Part shown: piece after piece, positions 1-7,693 of the stretch
Position numbering within the stretch: position 1 is the stretch's first letter
Layout: each line of letters opens with the position of its first letter
NCBI GenBank assembly: GCA_023419375.1
Contig: JAEZYD010000035.1
Location: 1-64,000 of the forward strand
Origin: Pseudomonadota bacterium
GTDB lineage: Bacteria; Desulfobacterota; Desulfovibrionia; Desulfovibrionales; Desulfovibrionaceae
DNA length: 64,000 bases
Direction: 5' to 3'
Position numbers and translations under genes: made by a program
The notes under the pieces: generated by a model
The model's input: only the letters and a program-made list of their open reading frames with translations
The model's database searches: none
Told to the model about the DNA's origin: nothing

Positions 1-15
1 GGCCCTGCTCCCCTT

Positions 16-48
16 AAGCAAGGCTCCATACCGGAGCCTTGCTTTTTT
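16..48 (+). terminator. Rho-independent terminator of an upstream gene
   Basis: An 11-bp perfect stem (AGCAAGGCTCC at 17-27 pairing with 33-43) has a 5-base loop and is followed by a run of Ts to 48. The T-run on the plus strand says it ends a plus-strand transcript whose gene lies left of the window. Confidence 0.85.
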
Positions 49-233
49 CATTGGGCGCTGTCAGTGCGTGTGTCTCTGTAAAATCATTGCGGCATCTTCA
101 CGTTTATTCCTGAAAACCAAAAAATCTGAAGATTCGGCAAAAAAGGCACACAAATTGCTTAATCCTATGCAGCACATAGCGTGTTATATTTTTGACTATT
201 GCAATTTTTTTTGCAAATACAGTAGGTTGCAGC

Positions 234-737
234 ATGGAAGCAGCAATACACTCAAACACTTGGCGACGATGGCGTAATTTTGCGCTGCTCTTGGCCTGCG
301 CCGTACTTCTGACAGGTTGTGGAGCTTTCAGGTCAGCGCCCGATGGCGGCCCTGCCCCAGAGTCAGCACGCAAAGTGGTTAAAACGGCTTACACGCAGAT
401 GGGCACAAAATACAGGCCTGGCGGCGCGTCACCGCAAAAGGGCTTTGACTGCTCCGGTTTGATCTGGTGGGCATACAAGCAAAACGGCGTAAAAGTACCG
501 CGCATAACATCGGACCAGGCGCACACTGGGCAACAGATTCCGCTCACTGCGGCCCGACAGGGCGACATTTTGGTGTTCCGCACAGGTTCCGGCCCCAGGG
601 GCCTGCACACAGGCATCTATGCGGGCGGCAATTCCTTTATCCACAGCCCCAGACGTGGGGAAAATGTGAGAGTCGAGAGCCTTGATGTACCGTACTGGCG
701 CAACAAACTAATCGCGGTAAGGCGGGTTGTGTATTGA
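234..737 (+). CDS. NlpC/P60-family lipoprotein (cell-wall endopeptidase)
   Basis: A 167-residue lipoprotein predicted to cut peptide stems of peptidoglycan. An N-terminal hydrophobic stretch (residues 16-26) ends in the lipobox LLTGC, giving lipid-modified Cys29. The NlpC/P60 domain fills residues 44-167, with the catalytic triad visible: Cys73 in FDCSGL, His125 in GLHTGIY and His137 in FIHSP. Length and order match single-domain Spr/MepS-type hydrolases. The frame is open from 192, but the signal peptide fits the Met at 234; the ribosome binding site is weak for either. A hairpin ends the transcript at 783-813, so it is probably monocistronic. Family assignment is secure; whether it is a D,L-endopeptidase of the MepS kind is inferred. 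Confidence 0.88.
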   Translation: MEAAIHSNTWRRWRNFALLLACAVLLTGCGAFRSAPDGGPAPESARKVVKTAYTQMGTKYRPGGASPQKGFDCSGLIWWAYKQNGVKVPRITSDQAHTGQQIPLTAARQGDILVFRTGSGPRGLHTGIYAGGNSFIHSPRRGENVRVESLDVPYWRNKLIAVRRVVY

Positions 738-782
738 GCAGCAGCAGCGCCACCGCGTAACCACGCAATTGTTTATTTTATT

Positions 783-813
783 GGCGGTAACGGCATTGTC
801 TGTACCGCCTTTT
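783..813 (+). terminator. Terminator after the NlpC/P60 gene
   Basis: GGCGGTA (783-789) pairs with TACCGCC (803-809) and is followed by TTTT. It lies 46 bases after the stop codon on the same strand. Confidence 0.65.
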
Positions 814-985
814 CTGTTTGCTGACTTGCTATTAAATTTTGTTTGGAGTATTTCAAAAAGAATTACATCGGAATCACTTTGTTGCTGATTTCCGTTTCTG
901 CCCACTCCTTTTATCCGATTCAAATTACCGGGTGACGCGCCTCGCAGCGTGTTTCAGGCGTCCTTTGCCCGGCGCGGGAGGAGAC

Positions 986-1570
986 ATGGCTCGCAAGGCT
1001 GTAGTTGCTGAAAGCCTGTTGAGTATTGCGGATATTTCGCGCCATTTTTCCTTGCCTGAATCCACCACCCGCTATTACTGCAAACGGTTTGCCCATTTTA
1101 TCCCCAGTGTTGGCGATGGCCGCAGACGCCGCTATCGGCGCGAAACACTGGATGTCATTGCGGCTGTGCTTGAGCAGATGCAAAAGTCACGCACGGCTGC
1201 GGCTGTTGAAGATGCGCTGAACGCGCGCTTTCCGCGAAATGCCGTTGCGGTTGCGGATGCCGATTCTTCCACAGCCATTGCTGAAGTTCCCTCAAACAAT
1301 GACTATTTCCCCTCCGCAGCTCTCCAGATTCTGGAGCGCCAGACAAACGCCATTGAAGGGATTGCCCACCTGCTGCAACTTGTTGTCCAGCGACTTCCCG
1401 CCCCGAGCGGCAACACTGCGCCGGAGGTCGGGCAGCTGCGGGAGGAAGTTGCAAACTTGCGCGTTTTGCTTGATTCGTCCGAAAAAACGCAACAAGCAGA
1501 CCTTGACCAGTTGCGCTCATGGATGACCAAAGTTATCCGCAATCGCGGTGGATCAGGCCAATCAGAATAA
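986..1570 (+). CDS. MerR-type HTH protein with C-terminal coiled coil
   Basis: A 194-residue protein with a MerR-like winged helix near residues 11-55 (SIADISRHFSLPESTTRYY, then a basic GRRRRYRRE wing). A variable linker follows, then a leucine-rich predicted coiled coil at about 140-185. The start at 986 is set by the strong GGGAGGAG site 5 bases upstream; the frame is open further up without such a site. There is no metal- or drug-binding domain of classical MerR activators, so a DNA-binding scaffold role is possible. The layout (HTH plus coiled coil) recalls RacA, which tethers origins in Bacillus, and the par locus lies 2 kb away, but this is only an analogy. True function unknown. Confidence 0.7.
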   Translation: MARKAVVAESLLSIADISRHFSLPESTTRYYCKRFAHFIPSVGDGRRRRYRRETLDVIAAVLEQMQKSRTAAAVEDALNARFPRNAVAVADADSSTAIAEVPSNNDYFPSAALQILERQTNAIEGIAHLLQLVVQRLPAPSGNTAPEVGQLREEVANLRVLLDSSEKTQQADLDQLRSWMTKVIRNRGGSGQSE

Positions 1571-1589
1571 TTTTTGCCAACGAACATGA

Positions 1590-1617
1590 GAAAGGCCGCG
1601 CAACTGCGCGGCCTTTC
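1590..1617. terminator. Terminator hairpin between convergent genes
   Basis: GAAAGGCCGCG pairs with CGCGGCCTTTC around a CAACTG loop, 20 bases after the MerR-like gene and between two convergent genes. The T-tract is poor, so it may act as a bidirectional terminator. Confidence 0.6.
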
Positions 1618-1658
1618 TGCTTGCGGAATACTCCGCCAGAACATCACTCTGAGTCGTG

Positions 1659-2123
1659 TCACTCATTACTGAGCTTGCTGATTTTCTCCAGCCAGACCAG
1701 TTCAACCCCATTTGCGGTTTGGACTTTTTTATACGGAACAAACCCGAACTTTTCGTATAACCGCAAATTGCGTTCGCTTTTTGCGCTGGTGAAGAGTTCA
1801 TACCGGGCGGCCTTTGCTGCGGACAAAATTGCCGTCAGCAGTGCAGAACCGTATCCCCTGCCCTGCCATTGCGGCATTACGGCCAGGCGGCCAATGTGGG
1901 CAGTGCCTTCTGCAATATATGCCCTGACCGTTCCTGCCAGTGTCTGCCCATCCAATGCCTTGAGCATGACGCCAGTACGCCATTCCTCCACCAGATGCTC
2001 AAGCGTCTGCGTGAGAGGCGGGATATCCCAATTTTCTACCAACCTCGCTTCGCTTTCAAACGCAGCCTTTTGAAGGGCCAAAATCTGCGGCAAATCGGAT
2101 TCGCAGGCTGGCAGGATTATCAT
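1659..2123 (-). CDS. GNAT-family N-acetyltransferase
   Basis: A 154-residue single-domain GNAT enzyme that transfers an acetyl group from acetyl-CoA to an unknown amine. The acetyl-CoA pyrophosphate-binding loop is visible at about residues 76-95 (LAVMPQWQGRGYGSAL, with the QGRGYG signature). It is followed by the typical LYEKFGF segment near 127. It starts 3 bases after the stop of the DsbA-like gene and has no clear ribosome site of its own, so translational coupling is likely. Substrate cannot be told from sequence; the family covers antibiotics, polyamines and protein N-termini. Confidence 0.85.
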   Translation of the reverse strand: MIILPACESDLPQILALQKAAFESEARLVENWDIPPLTQTLEHLVEEWRTGVMLKALDGQTLAGTVRAYIAEGTAHIGRLAVMPQWQGRGYGSALLTAILSAAKAARYELFTSAKSERNLRLYEKFGFVPYKKVQTANGVELVWLEKISKLSNE

Positions 2124-2126
2124 GTG

Positions 2127-2933
2127 TTATTTGCTGTTTTTCAGCGCCATATCAACGGCGCTCTTAAAGAGATCAAGCGGCAGGGCTCCGCGAACCACCA
2201 GGTTGTTCACGAGGAAGTACGGAGTTCCCTCAATGCCGAGCTTCTGGGCATCCATCTGATCTTCAGCGATGATGTCCGTAACCTTTTTGCTGTGCACATC
2301 CTTGGCGAGGCGCTTCATGTCCACATTGAGGCCCTCAGCGGTCTTTTTCAAGAAGGCTTCACCCTCGGCAATGAGCTTGTCTCTGTCTGCAAAGAGCGCC
2401 TTATAGAACTGCCAGGCCTTTTCTTCGCTCTGCTGCGATATGGCCACAAAATATGCCGAAGCGATGTTGGCCGGGCCTTTGTCGTCCAAAGGCATGTTTT
2501 TGAAAACAAGGCTCACGTCCTTGCCGTATTCCTGCAAAATGGCATCCACGGTCTTGGAGGCCTGCTGGCAGAAGTGGCAGGTAAAATCAGAAAAGGCCAC
2601 AATGCGCACCTTGGCCTTGGGCGCGCCCATAACAGGACGGCCTTCGGTTTTAACCGTTTTGGTCACCTTTATGTCTTGCGCCCACTGGGCCTCAAGGCTG
2701 TGCTGGCGACGCAGGTTTGACCCCTGCTGAGCGATATCAAGCACAGATTCGCTTTGCCTGCGCAACACATCCATGACCAGCTCTGGACGCTCACGGAACA
2801 GTTTTTCAAGCAGCTTGGGCAGGTTTTCTTCCGTAACTTCCACAGCATTTGCAACGGCGCTCATGCCGGGCACAATCCCGGCAGCCATGGTTGAAGCCAA
2901 TATAAAGGACGCCACCATTTTTTTATTGAACAT
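2127..2933 (-). CDS. DsbA-like periplasmic thiol-disulfide oxidoreductase
   Basis: A secreted thioredoxin-fold protein (268 residues). It has a signal peptide over roughly residues 1-30 ending in an AxA-type site, a helical N-terminal region to about 100, then the DsbA domain with active site CHFC (Cys119/Cys122 from this start) and a cis-proline Thr-Pro loop in GTPYFLV. This arrangement matches the BdbD/Com1-type DsbA family with a long N-terminal extension. The start at 2933 is preferred over an ATG 12 bases upstream because GAGGAAAG sits at the right distance only for 2933. It follows the CheY-like gene with a 27-base gap and precedes the acetyltransferase, suggesting one transcript. Oxidase versus isomerase direction is not determinable. 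Confidence 0.85.
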   Translation of the reverse strand: MFNKKMVASFILASTMAAGIVPGMSAVANAVEVTEENLPKLLEKLFRERPELVMDVLRRQSESVLDIAQQGSNLRRQHSLEAQWAQDIKVTKTVKTEGRPVMGAPKAKVRIVAFSDFTCHFCQQASKTVDAILQEYGKDVSLVFKNMPLDDKGPANIASAYFVAISQQSEEKAWQFYKALFADRDKLIAEGEAFLKKTAEGLNVDMKRLAKDVHSKKVTDIIAEDQMDAQKLGIEGTPYFLVNNLVVRGALPLDLFKSAVDMALKNSK

Positions 2934-2960
2934 AACTTTCCTCATTTTCTGCGCGCTCGC

Positions 2961-3350
2961 TTAGCCCTGCTCCGCCTCAAGGCGAATCTGGGTTGCGGCA
3001 TCTTCAATTTTAAAGAGCAGTTCATCAATGTCAACAGGCTTCATCAGGTAGCCAAACGCTCCCTCGCTCATGGCCTGAACCGCAAGCTGCATATCTGCGT
3101 GCCCCGAAAGCAATATCACCTGAGTCTTTGGCCACCGGGAATGGATAATCTGCAAGGCGGACATTCCATCCATAACCGGCATTTTTACATCCATTATTAC
3201 AATGCCAAATTGGAACTGCTCCATGGCATCCACGGCTTCTTGCCCGTTAGCAGCGGATTGGCACTCATACCCCCGGCGACCAAGGCGTTTGGAGAGTATC
3301 CGCGTTACATCTGATTCGTCATCGACCAACAGCACTTTTGCTAGTTCCAT
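2961..3350 (-). CDS. Single-domain (CheY-like) response regulator
   Basis: A 129-residue receiver domain with no output domain. All phosphotransfer residues are present: Asp10-Asp11 in LLVDDES, phospho-acceptor Asp54 in IMDVKMP, Ser82 in LLSGH and Lys104 in YLMKP. The start at 3350 is chosen because GGAGAAAG lies 2-9 bases upstream and the receiver begins right after; an open frame reaches 3422 but adds non-family sequence. No histidine kinase is adjacent, so its partner is elsewhere. It probably works by protein-protein contact or phosphorelay. Cotranscribed with the DsbA-like gene. Confidence 0.88.
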   Translation of the reverse strand: MELAKVLLVDDESDVTRILSKRLGRRGYECQSAANGQEAVDAMEQFQFGIVIMDVKMPVMDGMSALQIIHSRWPKTQVILLSGHADMQLAVQAMSEGAFGYLMKPVDIDELLFKIEDAATQIRLEAEQG

Positions 3351-3495
3351 ACTTTCTCCAGCCAAGAGATTGTGCCATTTTTTTACGCGCTTTAGCTTTA
3401 CGGGGCAAGTTTTGTTGCTCAATCTGCTTTAAGCCTTGACGCTCTCACTACTCTCTTTTACAAACAACCCATTGCAGCTTTCACCGCCGCCCCCA

Positions 3496-3511
3496 TGTTT
3501 CATGTGAAACA
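3496..3511. promoter_or_regulatory. parS: parS-like centromere site
   Basis: The 16-mer TGTTTCATGTGAAACA differs from the conserved bacterial parS (TGTTTCACGTGAAACA) at one central base and keeps both palindromic arms. It lies 148 bases before parA, within 2 kb of parB and about 20 kb from dnaA, where ParB-binding centromeres normally occur. Confidence 0.8.
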
Positions 3512-3658
3512 CGAAGTTTTTTCCCTTCAAGGGAACCATGAAAAAAGGCGGCAAAGCCAGAAATTTCATGCTCGTTGACGTATCTGCTCCTGACAGGTTC
3601 GCCTGCCGGTTGAAGCAGCAGTTCCTCTAAAATCAGTCAAAATGACTGGGAGGCCTCA

Positions 3659-4447
3659 ATGGCGCGCATCATTTCCATCGCAAATCAAAAAGGCGGGGTG
3701 GGCAAAACCACCACTGCCATCAACCTTTCCGCTGCCCTTGCAGTCATGGAAAAAAAAGTTCTGCTCGTTGATTGCGATCCTCAGGCTAACAGTACAAGCG
3801 GTATAGGCCTGCACCAGGAAGACCTGCACGGCGACCTGTACAACACCTTTTATGAACCAGAAAAGCTGAAAGAAAATATAGCCAAAAGCCGCTCCCCATT
3901 TTTGGATATTTTGCCCGCGAGTACCAACCTGGTGGCCGTTGAACTGGAACTTGTGGACAAAATGGCGCGCGAATTTTTCTTGGACGAATGCCTCAAAAGC
4001 GTGCGCAACGACTATGAGTATATTATCCTCGACTGCCCTCCTTCTCTGGGCCTGTTGACGCTCAACGCCCTCTGTGCGTCACGCGAACTGCTCATTCCGC
4101 TGCAATGCGAATTTTTTGCACTTGAAGGCATCGTCAAGCTGCTGCAAACCTACGAGCAGGTGAAAAAACGGCTCAATCCTGACCTCTCCCTACTGGGCGT
4201 TGTGCTGACAATGTATGACACGCGTAATCGCCTGACGAGAGAAGTTAAAAACGAAGTACGCCGCTGTTTCCCCGAGCACCTGTTTGAAACAGTCATTCCA
4301 CGCAATGTACGCCTTTCAGAAGCGCCCAGCCACGGCAAGTCCATCATCCATTACGATATAAAATCCAAGGGTGCGGAAGCCTACCTTGGCTTGGCCAAAG
4401 AAATCGTACTGCGCAGACCAAGCAAAAAAAATACGGTTCTGCAATAG
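3659..4447 (+). CDS. parA: ParA/Soj chromosome-partitioning ATPase
   Basis: A 262-residue deviant-Walker ATPase that binds DNA nonspecifically when ATP-bound and moves ParB-parS complexes. The deviant Walker A motif KGGVGKTT is at residues 11-18, with the signature Lys11 needed for dimer ATP hydrolysis. Motif LLVDCDPQANST near 36-47 and the Walker B-like IILDCPPS near 121-128 follow. Length is typical of chromosomal Soj rather than of long plasmid ParA with an N-terminal HTH. GGGAGG sits 6 bases before the ATG. The parS-like site upstream and parB downstream (interrupted by an opposite-strand gene) support the assignment. Confidence 0.95.
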   Translation: MARIISIANQKGGVGKTTTAINLSAALAVMEKKVLLVDCDPQANSTSGIGLHQEDLHGDLYNTFYEPEKLKENIAKSRSPFLDILPASTNLVAVELELVDKMAREFFLDECLKSVRNDYEYIILDCPPSLGLLTLNALCASRELLIPLQCEFFALEGIVKLLQTYEQVKKRLNPDLSLLGVVLTMYDTRNRLTREVKNEVRRCFPEHLFETVIPRNVRLSEAPSHGKSIIHYDIKSKGAEAYLGLAKEIVLRRPSKKNTVLQ

Positions 4448-4455
4448 GCGCAAGA

Positions 4456-4860
4456 TTATTCTTTGGGCGTGGTATGCTCCAGCGCAACGTGTTTATGAAA
4501 ATGCTTCTGCCTGATTGTGGTGCCACATGCGCGGCAATGAAAAACAAGCAGGCCGCCGACATTTGCGTTGGTCAGGATAAACGGACGTTGCGGATCATTG
4601 CGCCAATCCTCGGTGCTGGCAGCACAGTGAGGGCACGTAACTGAAGGACTGTAGGGATACTTGAAATCCCAAAACTTCATGAGTTCTTCAAAGCTTTCCA
4701 GCGGGCCAGCTGCCTGTTCAAGCTCTTGCGGCTTTGCGTCTGCTGCCAAGATATTGCGAACCTTGGGCTCCATTTTTTCCCAAAGGGGCCAGGGAATGAT
4801 CACAGAAGAAATATTGCCCTTAATATCGGTGATATAGTGAAGCTGCGGGTTATCCTGCAT
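4456..4860 (-). CDS. Zinc-ribbon protein with Phd-like N-terminus
   Basis: A 134-residue protein. Residues 9-30 (YITDIKGNISSVIIPWPLWE) read like the beta-strand start of Phd/YefM antitoxins. The C-terminal half holds two CxxC pairs (Cys76/Cys79 and Cys109/Cys112), forming a probable structural zinc ribbon. A His-rich tail follows. The start at 4860 has AAGGA 7 bases upstream; the open frame continues to 5022 without one. It sits between parA and parB on the opposite strand, ending 8 bases from the parA stop. No toxin partner is beside it. Function unknown; DNA or RNA binding is plausible. Confidence 0.75.
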   Translation of the reverse strand: MQDNPQLHYITDIKGNISSVIIPWPLWEKMEPKVRNILAADAKPQELEQAAGPLESFEELMKFWDFKYPYSPSVTCPHCAASTEDWRNDPQRPFILTNANVGGLLVFHCRACGTTIRQKHFHKHVALEHTTPKE

Positions 4861-5248
4861 AACAAATCCTTGAAGTAAAAAGCGGGTGCAAGCCAAAGTC
4901 GAACTTTGGAACAAAATATACGCCTTGCACAAGGGCAAAAGACAGCCCATTGCGCAAAAGATCAGCCAGGCAGGTTTCTGCCAGAAAACAATAGCGCATA
5001 AGGTGCCGCGCCCCAAGGGCAAATGTCAAGGAGACAGCAACGAAGTTCAGGTATTTTACGCAGTGAGCTTGCGGCCAAAAACCGGGCACGCATCGTGCCG
5101 CAACTGTTCGGCACACATAAATTTTGAATGAAGGCAATCACGCTAGCGGTTTGCTGAAACAGCAATCCGCAATGGCAACGGGCCTGCACCACTGGGGCTC
5201 GAACACAGGTTGTATTGCCGCAACCACAGCCTATGCTGGAGGAAAAAA
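4861..5248. other. Intergenic region ahead of parB, with an inverted repeat
   Basis: A gap of 388 bases carrying the divergent promoters of the zinc-ribbon gene and parB. The only structure seen is an imperfect inverted repeat at 5146-5170 (GCGG-TTTGCTG against CAGCAAT-CCGC around AAA), about 80 bases before parB, which could be an operator or leader hairpin. No convincing -35/-10 pair or small gene was found. Confidence 0.4.
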
Positions 5249-6193
5249 ATGAGCAGCAGCAAGGGATTGGGCAGAGGGCTTGACGCATTGTTTGGTGGAA
5301 CCGCGCCAAAGCAGGAACCGCAAGGGCAGGAAAGCGCAGTGAACCTGATGCCGATTACGGCCTTGCATCCCAACCCCAATCAGCCGCGCAGACATTTTGA
5401 CGATGCCGCATTGCGGGAACTGGCCGATTCCATCAAATCGCAGGGGATTATCCAGCCGCTGCTGGTTCGCCCGCTGGGCGGAGAAAATACCTATCAGATT
5501 GTTGCAGGCGAGCGCCGCTGGCGTGCCGCGCAACTGGCGGGACTCAAAGAAGTACCCGTTTATGTGCGCCAGCTTAGCGACAAAGAGGTTATGGCCGCTG
5601 CTCTTATTGAAAACTTGCAGCGCGAAGACCTCAACCCCGTAGAAGAAGCCGAAGCCCTCCAGGCCTTACGGGATGCCCTTGAGCTGACACAGGAAGAACT
5701 GGCAAGTCGACTTGGCAAAAGCCGCCCCGCCATTGCCAACGCATTGCGTTTGCTGCAACTGAGCGCAACTGCTCGGGCCGACATTCAGGCCGGGCTGCTC
5801 AGCGCGGGGCACGCGCGCTGCCTGCTGGGCATTGATGCGCCCAATGCATCCGAAGCCTTGCGCCAGCGCATCCTGAGCCACAAACTGACCGTGCGCGAAG
5901 CAGAAGATGCAGCCGCCTTCTGGCGTGGGCACAACGCCCTGCCATGGGAACAGGAGGACACAAGTCCGCAACCTCGCGCCAGGGCCCCCAGAAAGAAAAG
6001 CCCGCAATTCAAGACCCTGCAAACGAATCTTTGTTCCAGCATTGGCTGCAAAACGCAGGTAAGCGGCGATGAAAACAGCGGCCGCATTGCGTTTGCATAC
6101 GGCAGCCGCGAAGAACTTGAACAACTTTTGCAGAAACTGGGCGTGGCTCTGCCGGAAGCAGAAGAAGAATCTACAGAAAATCCCGCCGAATAA
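5249..6193 (+). CDS. parB: ParB/Spo0J chromosome-partitioning protein
   Basis: A 314-residue CTPase clamp that loads at parS and spreads. The N-terminus has the ParA-interaction motif LGRGLDALFGG (residues 7-17). The ParB/Srx domain follows with the CTP-binding box GERRWRAA near 86-93 and ENLQREDLNPVEEA near 119-132. An HTH at about 140-175 reads parS, and a C-terminal dimerisation segment ends near 310. The ATG at 5249 has GGAGG 8 bases upstream and gives the conserved MSSSKGLGRGL start. Terminated by the hairpin at 6245-6288. Residues 235-260 are a basic, proline-rich linker. Confidence 0.95.
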   Translation: MSSSKGLGRGLDALFGGTAPKQEPQGQESAVNLMPITALHPNPNQPRRHFDDAALRELADSIKSQGIIQPLLVRPLGGENTYQIVAGERRWRAAQLAGLKEVPVYVRQLSDKEVMAAALIENLQREDLNPVEEAEALQALRDALELTQEELASRLGKSRPAIANALRLLQLSATARADIQAGLLSAGHARCLLGIDAPNASEALRQRILSHKLTVREAEDAAAFWRGHNALPWEQEDTSPQPRARAPRKKSPQFKTLQTNLCSSIGCKTQVSGDENSGRIAFAYGSREELEQLLQKLGVALPEAEEESTENPAE

Positions 6194-6244
6194 GCAGCGG
6201 GAAAATACGCGGACAGAACAGATACCCTGCCCTGCCGATCAGCG

Positions 6245-6288
6245 GATAAGCGCAATGCGGAATCATCCGGTTGCGCTTATCTTTTTTT
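6245..6288 (+). terminator. Terminator of parB
   Basis: A long stem (GATAAGCGCAA at 6245 pairing with TTGCGCTTATC ending 6281), with an inner CGG/CCG pair, followed by seven Ts. It separates parB from the convergent rsmB. Confidence 0.9.
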
Positions 6289-6294
6289 GAAAGA

Positions 6295-7692
6295 TCAAAT
6301 CGTTTGCAACAGCGCACCAAACATGCCTTCAAGCCAGGGGTGGTCGTGTGGCGTCTGCCACTGCCTGAGCACCTGCAAGCCGTCTGAATCACGCACAAGG
6401 TACTCAATCTGCTTTTCATTCTCGTTGGGCCGAAGGGTGCAGGTAATGTAAGCTAGCTGACAGCCCGGACGCATCCTTGATACAAGGCTGCGTAAAATGG
6501 ATTGCTGCAAGCTCTCATGCACAAGGGCTTCCTGCGGGGGCCTACGGCGGATATCGGGCCTGCGGGCAAGCACGCCAAGCCCGGAACAGGGCGCATCCAC
6601 AAGCAGATGGCCATCCCAATGTTCAAGCGGCGGCTTGACTGCATCGGCAAGGGCAACAGACGGGCAGGCAAGCCCCAGCCGTGCGCACTGCCCCGGCAAG
6701 CCCGCAAGGCGCTGCACGCTGCGGTCTGTTGCTAAAGGAACAGCGATTCCCCGTTCCAACAGGGCAACAGTCTTGCCGCCAAAACCAGCGCAGACATCCC
6801 AAACGGCTTTGTCCCAACCAAAGAAACCAAGCTCCTCAAGAACAAGCTGCGAACCTGCGGATTGATACGAAAGCGCGCCTTCGCTTTGCAAGGCATGCAG
6901 CGTCTTGCCGCAAGCAGCGGACGGCTGTGCACCCGGCGCAAAAGCAATTCCCCACTGCCCCACCGCTTCGCCGCCACTGGCAAGCAGAGCCTCACGCAAT
7001 GCGACGGCAGCAGAATGTTGCGCGTTGACGCGCACCGCGCTCCAGGGTCGCTCAAACGACCTGCGGGCAAGCTGCAAGGCGGCAGCACGCCCATAATGCT
7101 TGTACCAGTGGCCCATGATCCACAAAGGCAAGGAATAGAAAAGCCCCATGTGCTCTGCGCAACCGGATTCCGCACCCCTGGGCAGATAAAAATCTTCATG
7201 CATGGGGGCGTCTGCAAGGCGCTGTACTGAACGCAAAGCACCATTGGCTACACGGGCCAGGCCTTGACCATACAAGGCCTGTGCAGTCTCTACAGCGCTG
7301 AAAACAGCGGCGTGATCCGGCACTCTGTCCTGAAAAAGCAGGCCGTATACCGCAAGGCCCAGCACATGCAGCAAAGGCCGCGGCAAGGATTGCGGGCGCG
7401 GCAATACTCTGGACAAAATGAACGCAATGCGAAGTTCCGTTCGCAGGTATCCGTATACAAGTTCTGAGCAAAGATTGCGCTCCACCGGAGCAAGACCTGA
7501 TGCCTCTGCGTCGGAAGCCGTCGCGGCCGCGCAGGACAAAGCAGCTGCAAGCGCCTGCTGGGCGGTCATGCCAGAATCTACCAATAATAAAGCCCACAGC
7601 GCGCAATTTCGGGCCGTGGGAGAAAGCTTGCGAAGCTTGCCCGGTAAGGCGGCAACAGCAGGGCTAGACTGAGCAAAACGAATTTTTGTCAT
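6295..7692 (-). CDS. rsmB: 16S rRNA m5C methyltransferase, RsmB/NOP family
   Basis: A 465-residue SAM-dependent enzyme that methylates a cytosine of 16S rRNA. An N-terminal NusB-like RNA-binding domain occupies residues 15-150. The Rossmann domain shows SAM motif I (WDVCAGFGGKT near 285), the cysteine motif VDAPCSGLG near 360 and the catalytic ITCTLRP motif near 425. The start at 7692 lies 1 base past the DUF116 stop (TAACATG), with AGGGCAGGG as ribosome site inside the upstream gene, so translation is coupled. Methylation of C967 as in E. coli RsmB is inferred from family, not shown. Confidence 0.9.
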   Translation of the reverse strand: MTKIRFAQSSPAVAALPGKLRKLSPTARNCALWALLLVDSGMTAQQALAAALSCAAATASDAEASGLAPVERNLCSELVYGYLRTELRIAFILSRVLPRPQSLPRPLLHVLGLAVYGLLFQDRVPDHAAVFSAVETAQALYGQGLARVANGALRSVQRLADAPMHEDFYLPRGAESGCAEHMGLFYSLPLWIMGHWYKHYGRAAALQLARRSFERPWSAVRVNAQHSAAVALREALLASGGEAVGQWGIAFAPGAQPSAACGKTLHALQSEGALSYQSAGSQLVLEELGFFGWDKAVWDVCAGFGGKTVALLERGIAVPLATDRSVQRLAGLPGQCARLGLACPSVALADAVKPPLEHWDGHLLVDAPCSGLGVLARRPDIRRRPPQEALVHESLQQSILRSLVSRMRPGCQLAYITCTLRPNENEKQIEYLVRDSDGLQVLRQWQTPHDHPWLEGMFGALLQTI

Positions 7693-7693
7693 G

